Origin: Flavobacteriales bacterium UBA5422
Lineage (GTDB): Bacteria; Bacteroidota; Bacteroidia; Flavobacteriales_D; Crocinitomicaceae
Reading direction: 5' to 3'
NCBI GenBank assembly: GCA_002409405.1
Contig: DHNG01000017.1
Span: forward strand, 2,664-46,902
Length of the DNA stretch: 44,239 nt
The notes beneath the pieces were generated by a model. The model was not told where the DNA came from, did no database searches, and was given only the letters and a program-made list of their open reading frames with translations. This document shows positions 32,602 through 41,973 of this stretch, in pieces; within the stretch, counting starts at the first letter, position 1, and every line of letters begins with the position of its first letter. Both the position numbers and the translations under genes were made by a program.

Positions 32602-35600
32602 ATGAAGAATTTTTTCCTTATTCTGCTTCTTACCATTCCGTTTTTCGGGACCGGTCAATCACTGTTGGACGTCAAGTTCGAAGGGAGTGTATCCAATCTG
32701 GATCTTGCAAAAAAAGAAGCGGGAGTTACCATTGCCATCCTACAAGGATCACAAACTGTTGCTTCGGGAACATCCGGGTCGAACGGAAGGTATTCTGTAA
32801 AAGGAAAAATAGATTACAACAAACCATTTGACGTTGTTTTTACAAAAGGTGGCTTTGTCAGCAAACGTATCAATTTCAACTTTCAGGGATTAAACCTAGA
32901 GGATCTTCCTCCCGGAGATTATAAGCCAATTGAGTCACTGGATATGGAAGTTTTCTCGGAAAGACCCGGAGTAGATTTTTCATTTCTGAATACACAACCT
33001 GTTGGGAAATTCACATGGAGCCAGCAAGGATACCCGGCCGTAGACGAAGCAAGTAAAAAAATAATGGCTGACAAAATTGATAAGCTGTTAAAAGATTCTG
33101 AACAAAAGGCGCAGCAAAATGAAGTGGCCTATAATGCAGCAATACAAGCTGCGGATAAAGCCTATGCGGCAAAAGATTATACAACGGCATTGACAAAATA
33201 CGAAGAAGCGACCAAATACAAGCCAAAAGAACAGTATCCGATTACAAAAATTGATGAAATTGATGCGCTCGTTCAAAAGCAAAAAGAAGACAAACTGAAA
33301 TTCCAACAAGAGAATGCAGCTTATGTCAATCTGATTACAGCAGCTGATAATTTGTTCAAAGCAGGAGATTACGAAAAAGCAAAAGAAAAATACTTCGAAG
33401 CTTCAGACATCAGTGATGAGCAGTACCCGCTTGATCAAATTAAAGAAATCGGAAGAAGAATCAAGGCAAAGGAAGATGAAGCCAAGTACAAGCAATTGAT
33501 TGAAGCGGCAGACATCATGGTGAAGCAAAAAAGTTTCCGGTCTGCGCGGGATAATTACGCTGAAGCATTGAAATTAAAACCAAATGAAGCATATCCTCAA
33601 CAAAAATTAAAAGAACTGGATGCCAACATCAAATCGGAAGAAGACGCTGCGGCTAAAAAAGCAAACTACGAAAAATTAGTTGCTGAGGGAGAACAATTGG
33701 TGAAAGAAGAAAAGTGGGAAGAAGCGAAAGCTAAATTTGAGGAAGCACTCAAGATAGAAACCGCATCTACTTACGTCAAAGGGCAGTTGGATGTCATCAA
33801 TAAAAAACTGGCAGACATAAAAGCCGAAAAAGAAAAAGCAGAGAAAATCGCGAAGTTGCTACAGGAAGGAGAACAGGCATATACGGCTAAAACGTACGAT
33901 GTTGCATTGGGTAAGTTCAAAGAGGTACTGACACTTGATGATAAAAATACAGCTGCTCCTGCAAAAATCGCTGAAATAGAAAAAATTCTTGCAGACGAAG
34001 CAAAGAACAAGGAACTGAATGAAAAATTTGCTGCATTGGTCAAACAAGGTGACGATGCATCGACAGCAAAAAAATACGCAGACGCTGTTGCAAAGTATAC
34101 GGAAGCCATCGGACTTAAGGATGATGCTGCTGTTAAGATCAAACTGCAGGATGCACAAAAAGCATTGGCAGATGCTGAACAAGCAACCCAAAAAGAGGCC
34201 GAATTTGCCAAACTGATTGCAGAAGGAGCAAGTGCATATACAGCGAAAGATTATCCCACTTCACTTGCGAAATATGAAGCTGCATTGCAAATCAAACCTA
34301 CAGATGATCCGACGCTGAAAAAAATCAGTGAAATCAAAAAACTGATTGCAGATCAACAATCGGCCGCCGAAAAACAGCAAAAAATTGAACAGTTATTGCA
34401 GGAAGGAACTTCCCTGATGGAAGGAGGCGTGATGGACGGTGCTCAATTGGAACCGGCTCGTGAAAAATTCACCGAGGTATTGTCCTTAGATCCAAACAAT
34501 GCAACGGCAAAAACAAAAATCGGGGAAATTGACAAATTGCTGAAGTCGCAAAAAGATCAAGCCGATAAAGAAGCTAAATTCAAAGAAAATGTAGCCAAAG
34601 GTGATGCCGAAATGACCAATCAGGCATGGGAGAAAGCCATCGGATTTTACAACGTTGCCATTGGAATCATGGACGATCCGGCAGTGCGTCAAAAAATTGC
34701 AGATGCGCAGGCAAAAATGGGAGAATTAGCAGCATCCAAACAACTGGAAGCGGATTACCAAAAAGCGATTACGGAAGCAAACACACTGAGAGACGGTAAG
34801 AAATATACAGAAGCAGTTGTTAAATACGAACTGGCAAAATCGCTGAAACCTGCAGAGGCATTCCCACAAGAAGAAATCACCAAGATCAATCAAATTCTGG
34901 CAGATCAGAAATCAGCAGCTGAAAAACAACAACAGATTACAGCTCTTCTGGCAGAAGGAGAAACTGCTTTCGGTAAAAAAGAGTATACAAATGCAAAATC
35001 AAAATTTGAGCAGGTACTCGTACTGGATCCTCCCAATGCAACTGCAAAAAAACGCATAACGGACATTGAAGCAGAATTGGCAAAACAAGCAGGTGAAGCT
35101 GAAAAACAACAGCAAATTGCAAAACTGATTCAGGAGGGAGAAAACTTATTCTCGGGAACACAGTACGAAGCGTCTGAAGATAAATTTAAACAGGTACTGG
35201 TATTGGATGCAACGAATGCAACTGCAAAAAAATACATTGCCGATATTGCTGCAAAACTGGTGGAACTGAAACAACAGGCTGATGCAGAACAAAAATTCAC
35301 TGCATTGGTCAGTCAGGGAGATGCAGCCGTTTCATCTGAAAAATGGCAGGAGGCAATTACAGCATATACAGATGCATTAAAAATCAAGGCAGATGCCGGG
35401 GTTGAACAAAAAAAGGCAAGTGCACAACAAAAACTGGGAGCACTTTCCCAGGAGCAGGAAATCAGTGCAAAATATACCGCAGCGATTACTGCTGCAAATA
35501 CATTCCGTGACAGTGGAAAATATCCGGAAGCAATTGCCAAATACCAGGAAGCAAAATCCATTAAACCAGCTGAAACATATCCACAAACTGAAATTGACAA

Positions 35601-38600
35601 AATCAACCAGTTAGTTGCTGCTAATTCGAGTAAAGAAAAAGTGACTGCTTTACTGGCAGAAGGTCAAACTGCTCTGACAGCGAAAGATTATACAACAGCT
35701 CAAAGCAAATACCAGGAAGTACTCACCATTGATAACGTCAACGAAACAGCAAAAGCGAAACTGGCAGAAATTGCCACTCAATTGAGTGCATTGGCATCCG
35801 AACAAGCCAAAGAGGAAACCTTCAAACAATTAAAAACTCAAGGATTTCAGGCGGTTTCCAACCAGGATTACAACAATGCAATGCTCAATTTTGAAAAGGC
35901 ACTTGCGATCAAAGACGACGCTGAAATAAGAAGTAAGATCAATGAGATTACGGCTCTGAGAACGGCTGAAAATCAAAAAAGTGCACAAATCGAAGCACTG
36001 CTGGGAAAAGGGAAAGTTGCATTTGATCAAAAAAATTGGGAAACTGCAACTGCGGCATACACTGATGTATTGTCCATTGATCCGGGTAATACAACTGCCA
36101 AATCACAACTCGCACTCATTGAATCGGAAGTCGCGAAAACACAAAACGAAGCAAAAAATCTGGCTGATTTCAACCGTTTGAAAGCACAAGGGTTTGCTGA
36201 AGCACAAGCAGGCGAATGGGTCAGTGCAAAGCATTCACTGGAAGAAGCGCTGAAACTGAAACAAGATACGGAAGTAACAAATAAACTGGAAGAAGTTAAA
36301 AAGCAAATCTCTGATAAACTGCAAGCAGAAAAATTGGAACAGGAGTATAAATCTGCGATGAACAAAGCTGAGATCGCAGAAGCAGCTGCTGATTATGAAG
36401 GAGCATTGCAAGGCTATAAAACAGCAAATTCCTTAAAACCGAATGAACAACTTCCTAAGAGTAAAATTGATGCATTGTCAAAACTATTGGCCGATCAGAA
36501 AGCATCGTCCACACTCGATAAACAGTACAACGACCTGATCGCAAAAGGAGATGAACTTGTTGGGGTACAAGACTACTCGGGGGCGATAAAAAAGTACAAT
36601 GAGGCATTGGCATTAAAGCCAAACGAAGAATTACCGGTAGTAAAAGCACGTGCTGCAGAAAAATTGGCTGCGGAGCAACAAAAAACGGAACAGGATGCTG
36701 CGTTCGAAAAAATCATTGCTGCCATCAATACGAAGATTACGGAGAATGATTTCAAGAAAGCGCGTGAGTACATCGCCTCAGCTGCGTCCCTGAAACCTAC
36801 GGATCCAAGACCTTCTATGTTACTGGCGAAAATTGAGTCGCTGGAAAAAGAAAATGCGACGTATACAGACTTCATGCAAAAAGCGGCAAAAGAAGAAACA
36901 GCAAAGAATTACTCCGAAGCAATCGCCTTGTATGAAAAAGCAAAATCAGTAAAACCCGGAAATCCGGAACCAATTGCAAAGATTGAACAGCTGCGTCAAT
37001 TGCTGGCAGAGGCAACGAATGTAGCTGATAAAGAAGTGATTTATCAACAGTATTTTGACGCCGGTGTTGCAAAACAAGCTGTTCAGGAATACGAGCTTGC
37101 TGTTAACAATTACAAAAACGCATTGAATGCAAAGCCCAATGATACGAAAGCAATGAATAAAATTGCCGAGGTAGAAGCATTGATTGCAAAACGGGATGCT
37201 GCCAATAAACTAAAACAGGAATCGGAAGCGGCTTTCAACAAATTGGTAGCTGAGGCAGATGATTATTTCAACAGTAAAAATTATCAAAAAGCGGCAGAAA
37301 CATACAGGCAAGCACTGGCTGTGAGACCCGAACATCAATATACAAAAAAGCAGTTAACCGAAGCTGAACGGCTGAATAAACGGGAATCAGATGCACTGGC
37401 CAACCAACAGTATCAGAAAATTCTGGATGTTGCTGACAATAACTTCAAGAACACCAACTACGAAAAAGCATTGGAGTATTACAAACGGGCATTGAGCATC
37501 AAATCAAGTGATCCGTATCCGAAAAGAAGGATTGAAGAAATCAATGGTTTACTGAATCCTGTGAGTGAATCCAGTTCTGAATTACAAGCATTGGGAGAAC
37601 CATTTGACGGTTCTATTCTCGATGGTGAAATGGCCTTGAAAAAAGCGGAAGAAACGCGAAAAGACAGTAAAAGAAGTAAAGTTAAGAAAGTGGAGGAGGA
37701 AGCATTGGTTTCTCATGCCCAAATGACGGATAACAAAAAGGCAGAGCAGGCGCAAACAATCAGCACTATCTATAATTTATATACCAAGGTAATCATCGAT
37801 GAAAAGGACCGGGGGATTGATAAAGTAGAAGTTGCTTCGAAAGTCCATGTCGCAGAGGCCCGGAAATCACAGGTAGAGTCAGAAAACCACCTCTACGAAC
37901 AACATTCGGTTGCGCAAACAAAAGGAATCCTTGATGGTCAGATAGCAAAAGTAAATCAGGACACCGAGGTAAGTACAAAACTGCAACAGGAAAATCACAT
38001 TGATGTGGAACGGGTTCGTGTGGAAGAACAGGATTTAACCCATTCGAAATCGGTGAATAATCACAACGAAAATATTCTGGTTGATGAAACAATTACATCC
38101 ATTACCAATAAAATAGCAGCAGATAACACCAAAAGCACAGAAGAACAGGCTGAAATTGCACTGGATGTGGATAAAAGACGTGTTGAAGCAGAAAATATCC
38201 TCACAAGTAAGGATGCAAGTAAATACAATGAATCAATCAGCAGTAAACAGCACGTCGACAACGTATATACCAGTGTCAATGAAAAAACGGTATCCAGTGA
38301 ACGTGAACTGGCAGATCACAACAAAAAAATCGGAGTAATTGACCGGGAAATAACAGATAGAAATACAGCGGACTCCAGAAATAAGCACCATGAATCGATT
38401 GGTGTAAAAGAAGGTGTTACTACCATTGTACAGCAGGTGTCGGAAGATGATGCAAAACAAGAAATCAAACGTGTTGAGAATACCGAAAAACTCAAGGCAC
38501 GAGCGAACGAACTAGTGCAATCCGAGCAATTAAAAAGCGATGAAAACGCATTGAAAAACAATGAGACAAAAACATTGGTAGAAGCGCAGGATATAAAAAG

Positions 38601-39186
38601 TCAGGCAGTAACCGAACGAGCGGGAATTGCACACCGGGATAAAGTGAATGACATGAGCCGTGTGGAAGCAGCAACCAGTACTGCGAATGCAGCAATGGGC
38701 TTATCAGATGACCAGCTTCGTCTCAATACGCAACGGGATATTGACATCAAAAAAGACGAATCCAGACAACGTGAGTTACTTGAAGGAGACCGATTAAAAG
38801 AAAAAGGAGAGCAAGTAAAAGAAACATCCAAAACATTGTCTACCGGGAATACATCTATCAGCAATGAGAAAAATCAGAGCATTCTGGATGCGAAGAAAGA
38901 AATTGACAAAATTGATAATGCTCCCGTCGAAAAACCAATCGTTCCAAATGCACTTGGAGAGAAATATCCGGAAGGAGTTTCACAGGAAATGTTCCAGCGA
39001 AAAGATGACGCAGGAATCCTTTCTGCAATTGTTACGCGAAGAATTGTGGTGATCCAGGGAAGAGGTTCCGAGTATGTGCGTACGCAAACCAATCACGCAA
39101 TAACTTATACTAAAAACGGTAAACCGATTACGGAATATGTTTGGCAAAAAGAAACGCAGGATGCTAAATTACAGCGCCACTATTAG
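32602..39186 (+). CDS. Giant exported TPR-like repeat protein with charged C-terminal region
   Basis: A 2194-residue protein with signal peptide MKNFFLILLLTIPFFGTGQ. Residues about 22-115 are a carboxypeptidase-regulatory-like sandwich (VTIAILQGSQTVASGTSGSN, then GRYSVKG). By hand I count about 25 units of roughly 60 residues between residues 165 and 1650, each with the pattern GD or EG, Y/F/W, A, KY or KF, A, LKPNE and a linking helix; this is a long TPR-like solenoid with coiled-coil linkers. Residues about 1660-2110 are highly charged, with long helical and polar stretches. A compact C-terminal module follows (LGEKYPEGVSQEMFQRKD to ITYTKNGKPITEYVWQKET). There is no OmpA or T9SS sorting domain. 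It is probably a periplasmic or envelope scaffold; function unknown. A FAD:protein FMN transferase starts within its end. Confidence 0.85.
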   Translation: MKNFFLILLLTIPFFGTGQSLLDVKFEGSVSNLDLAKKEAGVTIAILQGSQTVASGTSGSNGRYSVKGKIDYNKPFDVVFTKGGFVSKRINFNFQGLNLEDLPPGDYKPIESLDMEVFSERPGVDFSFLNTQPVGKFTWSQQGYPAVDEASKKIMADKIDKLLKDSEQKAQQNEVAYNAAIQAADKAYAAKDYTTALTKYEEATKYKPKEQYPITKIDEIDALVQKQKEDKLKFQQENAAYVNLITAADNLFKAGDYEKAKEKYFEASDISDEQYPLDQIKEIGRRIKAKEDEAKYKQLIEAADIMVKQKSFRSARDNYAEALKLKPNEAYPQQKLKELDANIKSEEDAAAKKANYEKLVAEGEQLVKEEKWEEAKAKFEEALKIETASTYVKGQLDVINKKLADIKAEKEKAEKIAKLLQEGEQAYTAKTYDVALGKFKEVLTLDDKNTAAPAKIAEIEKILADEAKNKELNEKFAALVKQGDDASTAKKYADAVAKYTEAIGLKDDAAVKIKLQDAQKALADAEQATQKEAEFAKLIAEGASAYTAKDYPTSLAKYEAALQIKPTDDPTLKKISEIKKLIADQQSAAEKQQKIEQLLQEGTSLMEGGVMDGAQLEPAREKFTEVLSLDPNNATAKTKIGEIDKLLKSQKDQADKEAKFKENVAKGDAEMTNQAWEKAIGFYNVAIGIMDDPAVRQKIADAQAKMGELAASKQLEADYQKAITEANTLRDGKKYTEAVVKYELAKSLKPAEAFPQEEITKINQILADQKSAAEKQQQITALLAEGETAFGKKEYTNAKSKFEQVLVLDPPNATAKKRITDIEAELAKQAGEAEKQQQIAKLIQEGENLFSGTQYEASEDKFKQVLVLDATNATAKKYIADIAAKLVELKQQADAEQKFTALVSQGDAAVSSEKWQEAITAYTDALKIKADAGVEQKKASAQQKLGALSQEQEISAKYTAAITAANTFRDSGKYPEAIAKYQEAKSIKPAETYPQTEIDKINQLVAANSSKEKVTALLAEGQTALTAKDYTTAQSKYQEVLTIDNVNETAKAKLAEIATQLSALASEQAKEETFKQLKTQGFQAVSNQDYNNAMLNFEKALAIKDDAEIRSKINEITALRTAENQKSAQIEALLGKGKVAFDQKNWETATAAYTDVLSIDPGNTTAKSQLALIESEVAKTQNEAKNLADFNRLKAQGFAEAQAGEWVSAKHSLEEALKLKQDTEVTNKLEEVKKQISDKLQAEKLEQEYKSAMNKAEIAEAAADYEGALQGYKTANSLKPNEQLPKSKIDALSKLLADQKASSTLDKQYNDLIAKGDELVGVQDYSGAIKKYNEALALKPNEELPVVKARAAEKLAAEQQKTEQDAAFEKIIAAINTKITENDFKKAREYIASAASLKPTDPRPSMLLAKIESLEKENATYTDFMQKAAKEETAKNYSEAIALYEKAKSVKPGNPEPIAKIEQLRQLLAEATNVADKEVIYQQYFDAGVAKQAVQEYELAVNNYKNALNAKPNDTKAMNKIAEVEALIAKRDAANKLKQESEAAFNKLVAEADDYFNSKNYQKAAETYRQALAVRPEHQYTKKQLTEAERLNKRESDALANQQYQKILDVADNNFKNTNYEKALEYYKRALSIKSSDPYPKRRIEEINGLLNPVSESSSELQALGEPFDGSILDGEMALKKAEETRKDSKRSKVKKVEEEALVSHAQMTDNKKAEQAQTISTIYNLYTKVIIDEKDRGIDKVEVASKVHVAEARKSQVESENHLYEQHSVAQTKGILDGQIAKVNQDTEVSTKLQQENHIDVERVRVEEQDLTHSKSVNNHNENILVDETITSITNKIAADNTKSTEEQAEIALDVDKRRVEAENILTSKDASKYNESISSKQHVDNVYTSVNEKTVSSERELADHNKKIGVIDREITDRNTADSRNKHHESIGVKEGVTTIVQQVSEDDAKQEIKRVENTEKLKARANELVQSEQLKSDENALKNNETKTLVEAQDIKSQAVTERAGIAHRDKVNDMSRVEAATSTANAAMGLSDDQLRLNTQRDIDIKKDESRQRELLEGDRLKEKGEQVKETSKTLSTGNTSISNEKNQSILDAKKEIDKIDNAPVEKPIVPNALGEKYPEGVSQEMFQRKDDAGILSAIVTRRIVVIQGRGSEYVRTQTNHAITYTKNGKPITEYVWQKETQDAKLQRHY

Positions 39187-40192
39187 TGGTCTGCTGTTCC
39201 TCTTTTCGTGTGCTCCGCAAAAAAGCGATTCCGGCAAGGGATTTACATTCTCGGGAAATACACAGGGCACAACTTACACAATTATCGTAGCAGAAGACAG
39301 CATTCATTTTCAACAAGAAGAAATTGATGGATTACTTGCTGCATTCGACACCGTGCTCTCTACATACATTCCCGAATCAGAAATCAGCAGGTTGAATGTT
39401 TCTGAGGGAAACTATGCATTCAAAGACACACATTCCTTTTTTAAAAACTGCTATACCATTTCGCAGGACGTTTACATGCATTCAAACGGCTTATTTGATC
39501 CGTCGGTGTACCCACTGGTGAAAGCATGGGGTTTTTTTGACAAAAGTGAACACGTTCCCGACCAACAGGCAATTGATTCGATTCTTCAGTTCACCGGATT
39601 TGAAAACGGAAAACACCACACTGTCTTATTTGAATCGGATAGTGTGAAATTCACAAAGAAAGATCCCCGGTTTAAACTCGACTTCAATGGAATTGCTCAG
39701 GGATATTCTGTAGATGTTATCGCTGATTTCATAGAAAGCAGAGGACATCGGAATTACTATGTGGAAATAGGCGGAGAATTACGGGTAAAAGGAAAAAACC
39801 GGGAAGGAAAGAAATGGACCATCGGAATTGATGCTCCAACTGAAGAAAGTCAAGGACACATGAGTATCACTGCACTATCCATATCTGATTGCGGAATGGC
39901 CACCAGTGGAAATTACCGTAATTTCTTTGAAAAAGACGGGAAAAAATACGGTCACACCTTGCATCCGACAACGGGAAAACCAATTGCCACAGATGTATTA
40001 TCAGCCACTGTAGTTGCTGAAAACGCAGCACTGGCTGACGCTTATGCCACTGTTTTCTTAATCCTAGGGAAAGAGAACGGATTAAAATTCCTTGAAGAGC
40101 ATAAAAACCTGGGTGTTCTGTTAATATATGTAGACGGGAACAATCAACTAAAAATTTATACAACAATCGATCAGGCAGAAAAACCTGATTGA
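39137..40192 (+). CDS. apbE: FAD:protein FMN transferase (ApbE) lipoprotein
   Basis: A 351-residue lipoprotein. The start at 39137 gives a basic n-region MFGKKKRR, a short hydrophobic stretch and LFSC as lipobox; an alternative ATG at 39161 would lose the basic residues. The first 50 bases lie inside the giant repeat gene. ApbE motifs are GTTYTII, ESEISRLN, FDPSVYPLVKAWGFF, LDFNGIAQGYSVD, YYVEIGGELRVKG, a HTLHPTTGKPIATD block and a VVAENAALADAYATVF segment whose Asp binds Mg. It moves FMN from FAD to a Thr of target flavoproteins such as Nqr or Rnf subunits in the periplasm. No nqr genes are in view. Confidence 0.94.
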   Translation: MFGKKKRRMLNYSATISGLLFLFSCAPQKSDSGKGFTFSGNTQGTTYTIIVAEDSIHFQQEEIDGLLAAFDTVLSTYIPESEISRLNVSEGNYAFKDTHSFFKNCYTISQDVYMHSNGLFDPSVYPLVKAWGFFDKSEHVPDQQAIDSILQFTGFENGKHHTVLFESDSVKFTKKDPRFKLDFNGIAQGYSVDVIADFIESRGHRNYYVEIGGELRVKGKNREGKKWTIGIDAPTEESQGHMSITALSISDCGMATSGNYRNFFEKDGKKYGHTLHPTTGKPIATDVLSATVVAENAALADAYATVFLILGKENGLKFLEEHKNLGVLLIYVDGNNQLKIYTTIDQAEKPD

Positions 40193-40198
40193 TCTTAA
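40164..40198 (+). terminator. Hairpin at the end of apbE
   Basis: ATCGATCAGG (40166-40175) pairs with CCTGATTGAT (40184-40193) with one G-T wobble; the stop codon lies in the 3' arm. The following bases are CTTAAAAA, not a T run, so termination is uncertain. Confidence 0.45.
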
Positions 40199-40237
40199 AA
40201 ATGAATGGAATTAGGCGCGCCGGTTCTTTAATTTCAC

Positions 40238-40245
40238 TATTTTTA
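40238..40245 (+). promoter_or_regulatory. Near-consensus -7 box of the small lipoprotein gene
   Basis: TATTTTTA differs from TAnnTTTG only in the last base and lies 26 bases upstream of the ATG. Confidence 0.4.
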
Positions 40246-40271
40246 GACGGTTCAATCAAACGATTAAAACT

Positions 40272-40484
40272 ATGAAGAAAACTATCTTCCTTTTTGCTTT
40301 TACATCTCTGGTATGTATTTCCTGTAAAAAAGACTGGACGTGTTCGTGTACCTATACACTTGACGGAACAGCTTACGGAAACTACGAAATCAATGATAAA
40401 AGTAAAGACGATGCACGGGCGATGTGCGAAGCAATGGCTATTTCGGAGACGGGAGATACATTGGTTTGTAAAATAGCAGACTAA
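40272..40484 (+). CDS. Small Cys-rich lipoprotein
   Basis: A 70-residue protein: MKKTIFLFAFTSLVCISCKK is a lipoprotein signal with CISC lipobox (Cys18). The 53-residue mature part is WTCSCTYTLDGTAYGNYEIN then KSKDDARAMCEAMAIS and ETGDTLVCKIAD, with further Cys residues that could form disulfides. Short lipoproteins of this plan (KDWTCxC, YT, DAxxxCE) are frequent in Flavobacteriales but have no known function. It has its own candidate promoter and is convergent with the isochorismate synthase gene, only 15 bases away, with no clear terminator between. Confidence 0.8.
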   Translation: MKKTIFLFAFTSLVCISCKKDWTCSCTYTLDGTAYGNYEINDKSKDDARAMCEAMAISETGDTLVCKIAD

Positions 40485-40499
40485 TCCCGCTTTTTTATT

Positions 40500-41489
40500 T
40501 TAATCGATCAGATCCAACAAAGTTTTGGCTTTGTTTTCTGTTTCATTCCACTCAGATTCAGGATCTGATTGTTGTGTCAACCCTCCTCCCAAATACAGGT
40601 ATAATTGATTGTTCAGTAGTTCTGCAGACCGAAGATTAACAAACAGACTTGTTGTCTTTGCACTCGTCAACCCGATAATTCCTGCATAGAATTTCCGATC
40701 GTGTGCTTCCAATTCTGCAATACATTTCAACGCTTTGTCTCTCGGGTAGCCACTAACGGCAGGAGTTGGATGTAATTTACGGATTAGTTCCCACTGCTTG
40801 AATGCAGCAATATCAAACGTAAAATGATGCACCAAATGTTTCACAGGACCTGCGATCAGTTCTCCCCGGTCTGATTCCCGGACTTCCGCACACATTTCAA
40901 GCAATTGTCCGCGTATGAAATCCGTTACCAGTTGTTGTTCATGTAATTCTTTTGCTCCCCAAGCGGATCCATCGCCAGCAGGTTTCGTTCCTGCAAGGGA
41001 CATCGTCACTCCTCTCCCCTCCTCTATTTTCACCAGCGTTTCGGGAGTCGCTCCTACCCAGGTTCCCAATGAAGGACTTTCGAAAAAGTAACAAAACGCA
41101 TGGGGGTATTTCTCAACTAACTTAGAAAAGAAAATCATTGGTTGATTGGAACCGAAATCGACTTGTTTCACACGTGATAAAATAGCTTTGTCAATTGTGT
41201 GATCCTGTAGGTAGTGAATAAATTCATTTGCTATATCGCAATATGCCGATTTGGAAATGACAACCGGAAGTTCCTGCTCTGCAGTCTCTTCATCGAACGC
41301 TCCTTCGTAAAAACCATACAGGTGTTGACCTTCAAAATCAGAAACGATGAATCCGTCAAACAAATTGGGGTTATCCAATTTTCGGAAGCATCCTTTTTTC
41401 TCAACAACAGGAGATCCGGGTAGCCGGTATGTCAGTGTTGACTGCACAACTAACGCGGTACAATCATAACTGTCAAACGCCCTGTACAC
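40500..41489 (-). CDS. menF: Isochorismate synthase
   Basis: A 329-residue chorismate-utilising enzyme, the first step of menaquinone synthesis (chorismate to isochorismate). Visible motifs are KAILSRVKQV, FESPSLGTWVGATPETLVKI, SLAGTKPAG, VKHLVHHFTFDI, LHPTPAVSGYPRDKAL and YAGIIGLTS, then LFVNLRSAELL, YLYLGGGLT and ESEWNETENKAKTL, with conserved Mg-binding Glu residues. It is shorter than E. coli MenF because the N-terminal part is reduced, as usual in Bacteroidota. An EntC-like role in siderophore synthesis is the alternative, but no such genes are near. Its start lies 40 bases inside the end of the thioesterase gene, suggesting translational coupling. Confidence 0.9.
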   Translation of the reverse strand: MYRAFDSYDCTALVVQSTLTYRLPGSPVVEKKGCFRKLDNPNLFDGFIVSDFEGQHLYGFYEGAFDEETAEQELPVVISKSAYCDIANEFIHYLQDHTIDKAILSRVKQVDFGSNQPMIFFSKLVEKYPHAFCYFFESPSLGTWVGATPETLVKIEEGRGVTMSLAGTKPAGDGSAWGAKELHEQQLVTDFIRGQLLEMCAEVRESDRGELIAGPVKHLVHHFTFDIAAFKQWELIRKLHPTPAVSGYPRDKALKCIAELEAHDRKFYAGIIGLTSAKTTSLFVNLRSAELLNNQLYLYLGGGLTQQSDPESEWNETENKAKTLLDLID

Positions 41490-41869
41490 ACCAATTTCCC
41501 GGTTTCTTCGTGGTGAATATCCACCTGCCAGACGTGTGTTCGTTTTCCGGCATGTACAATTTTACCGGTAGCGATGACAAAACCATCTCTGACACCTGCA
41601 ATGTGGTTGGCATTGATCTCCAATCCGACAGGAACTTCTTTTTCGATGTCAATCAATAAGACAGAGCCCATTGACCCGATGCTCTCAATGACCGCAGCGC
41701 TGGCTCCTCCATGTAATAACCCTACAGGTTGATGTGTTGAAGCCTTTACAGGCATACGGGATTTTAAATAGTCATCTCCCAGTTCGATGCATTCTATTTC
41801 CAACACTTCCATTAAGGTATTCTTATTGAAAGAGTTGATCATTTCAAGGGGAATTTGCTTTAATTTCAT
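41450..41869 (-). CDS. PaaI/MenI-type hotdog thioesterase
   Basis: A 139-residue hotdog-fold thioesterase starting MKLKQIPLEMINSFNKNTLM; ten further upstream residues of the open frame are rejected because the conserved start is here. Motifs: QPVGLLHGGASAAVIESIGS (catalytic Glu after HGG), VGLEINANHIAGVRDGFV and GKRTHVWQVDI with GRLTVMIV. This is the family of 1,4-dihydroxy-2-naphthoyl-CoA thioesterase and PaaI. The overlap with the isochorismate synthase gene favours the menaquinone step, but the substrate is inferred from context. The other men genes are outside the window. Confidence 0.88.
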   Translation of the reverse strand: MKLKQIPLEMINSFNKNTLMEVLEIECIELGDDYLKSRMPVKASTHQPVGLLHGGASAAVIESIGSMGSVLLIDIEKEVPVGLEINANHIAGVRDGFVIATGKIVHAGKRTHVWQVDIHHEETGKLVCTGRLTVMIVPR

Positions 41870-41973
41870 CTGACAAAAATAAGGAATTTGTACCCACAAA
41901 CTGCAAAAGAAACCAGGTTTTCATGTACGGAAAAAGGTTCTGAAACCTGTAGAATGATGCTTTCAACGGCAGA

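Noticed and set aside
33771..34211. 146-codon minus-strand open frame within the giant repeat gene
   Set aside because: Ser/Ala/Phe-rich product arises from reading the Lys/Glu/Ala-rich repeats on the opposite strand.
33060..37560. CRISPR-like or tandem DNA repeat array
   Set aside because: The periodicity is at protein level (about 60 residues) with diverged DNA; no short identical repeats with spacers.
39161..40192. Alternative apbE start at 39161
   Set aside because: It would reduce the overlap to 26 bases but removes the basic residues needed for a lipoprotein signal, so the upstream ATG is preferred.
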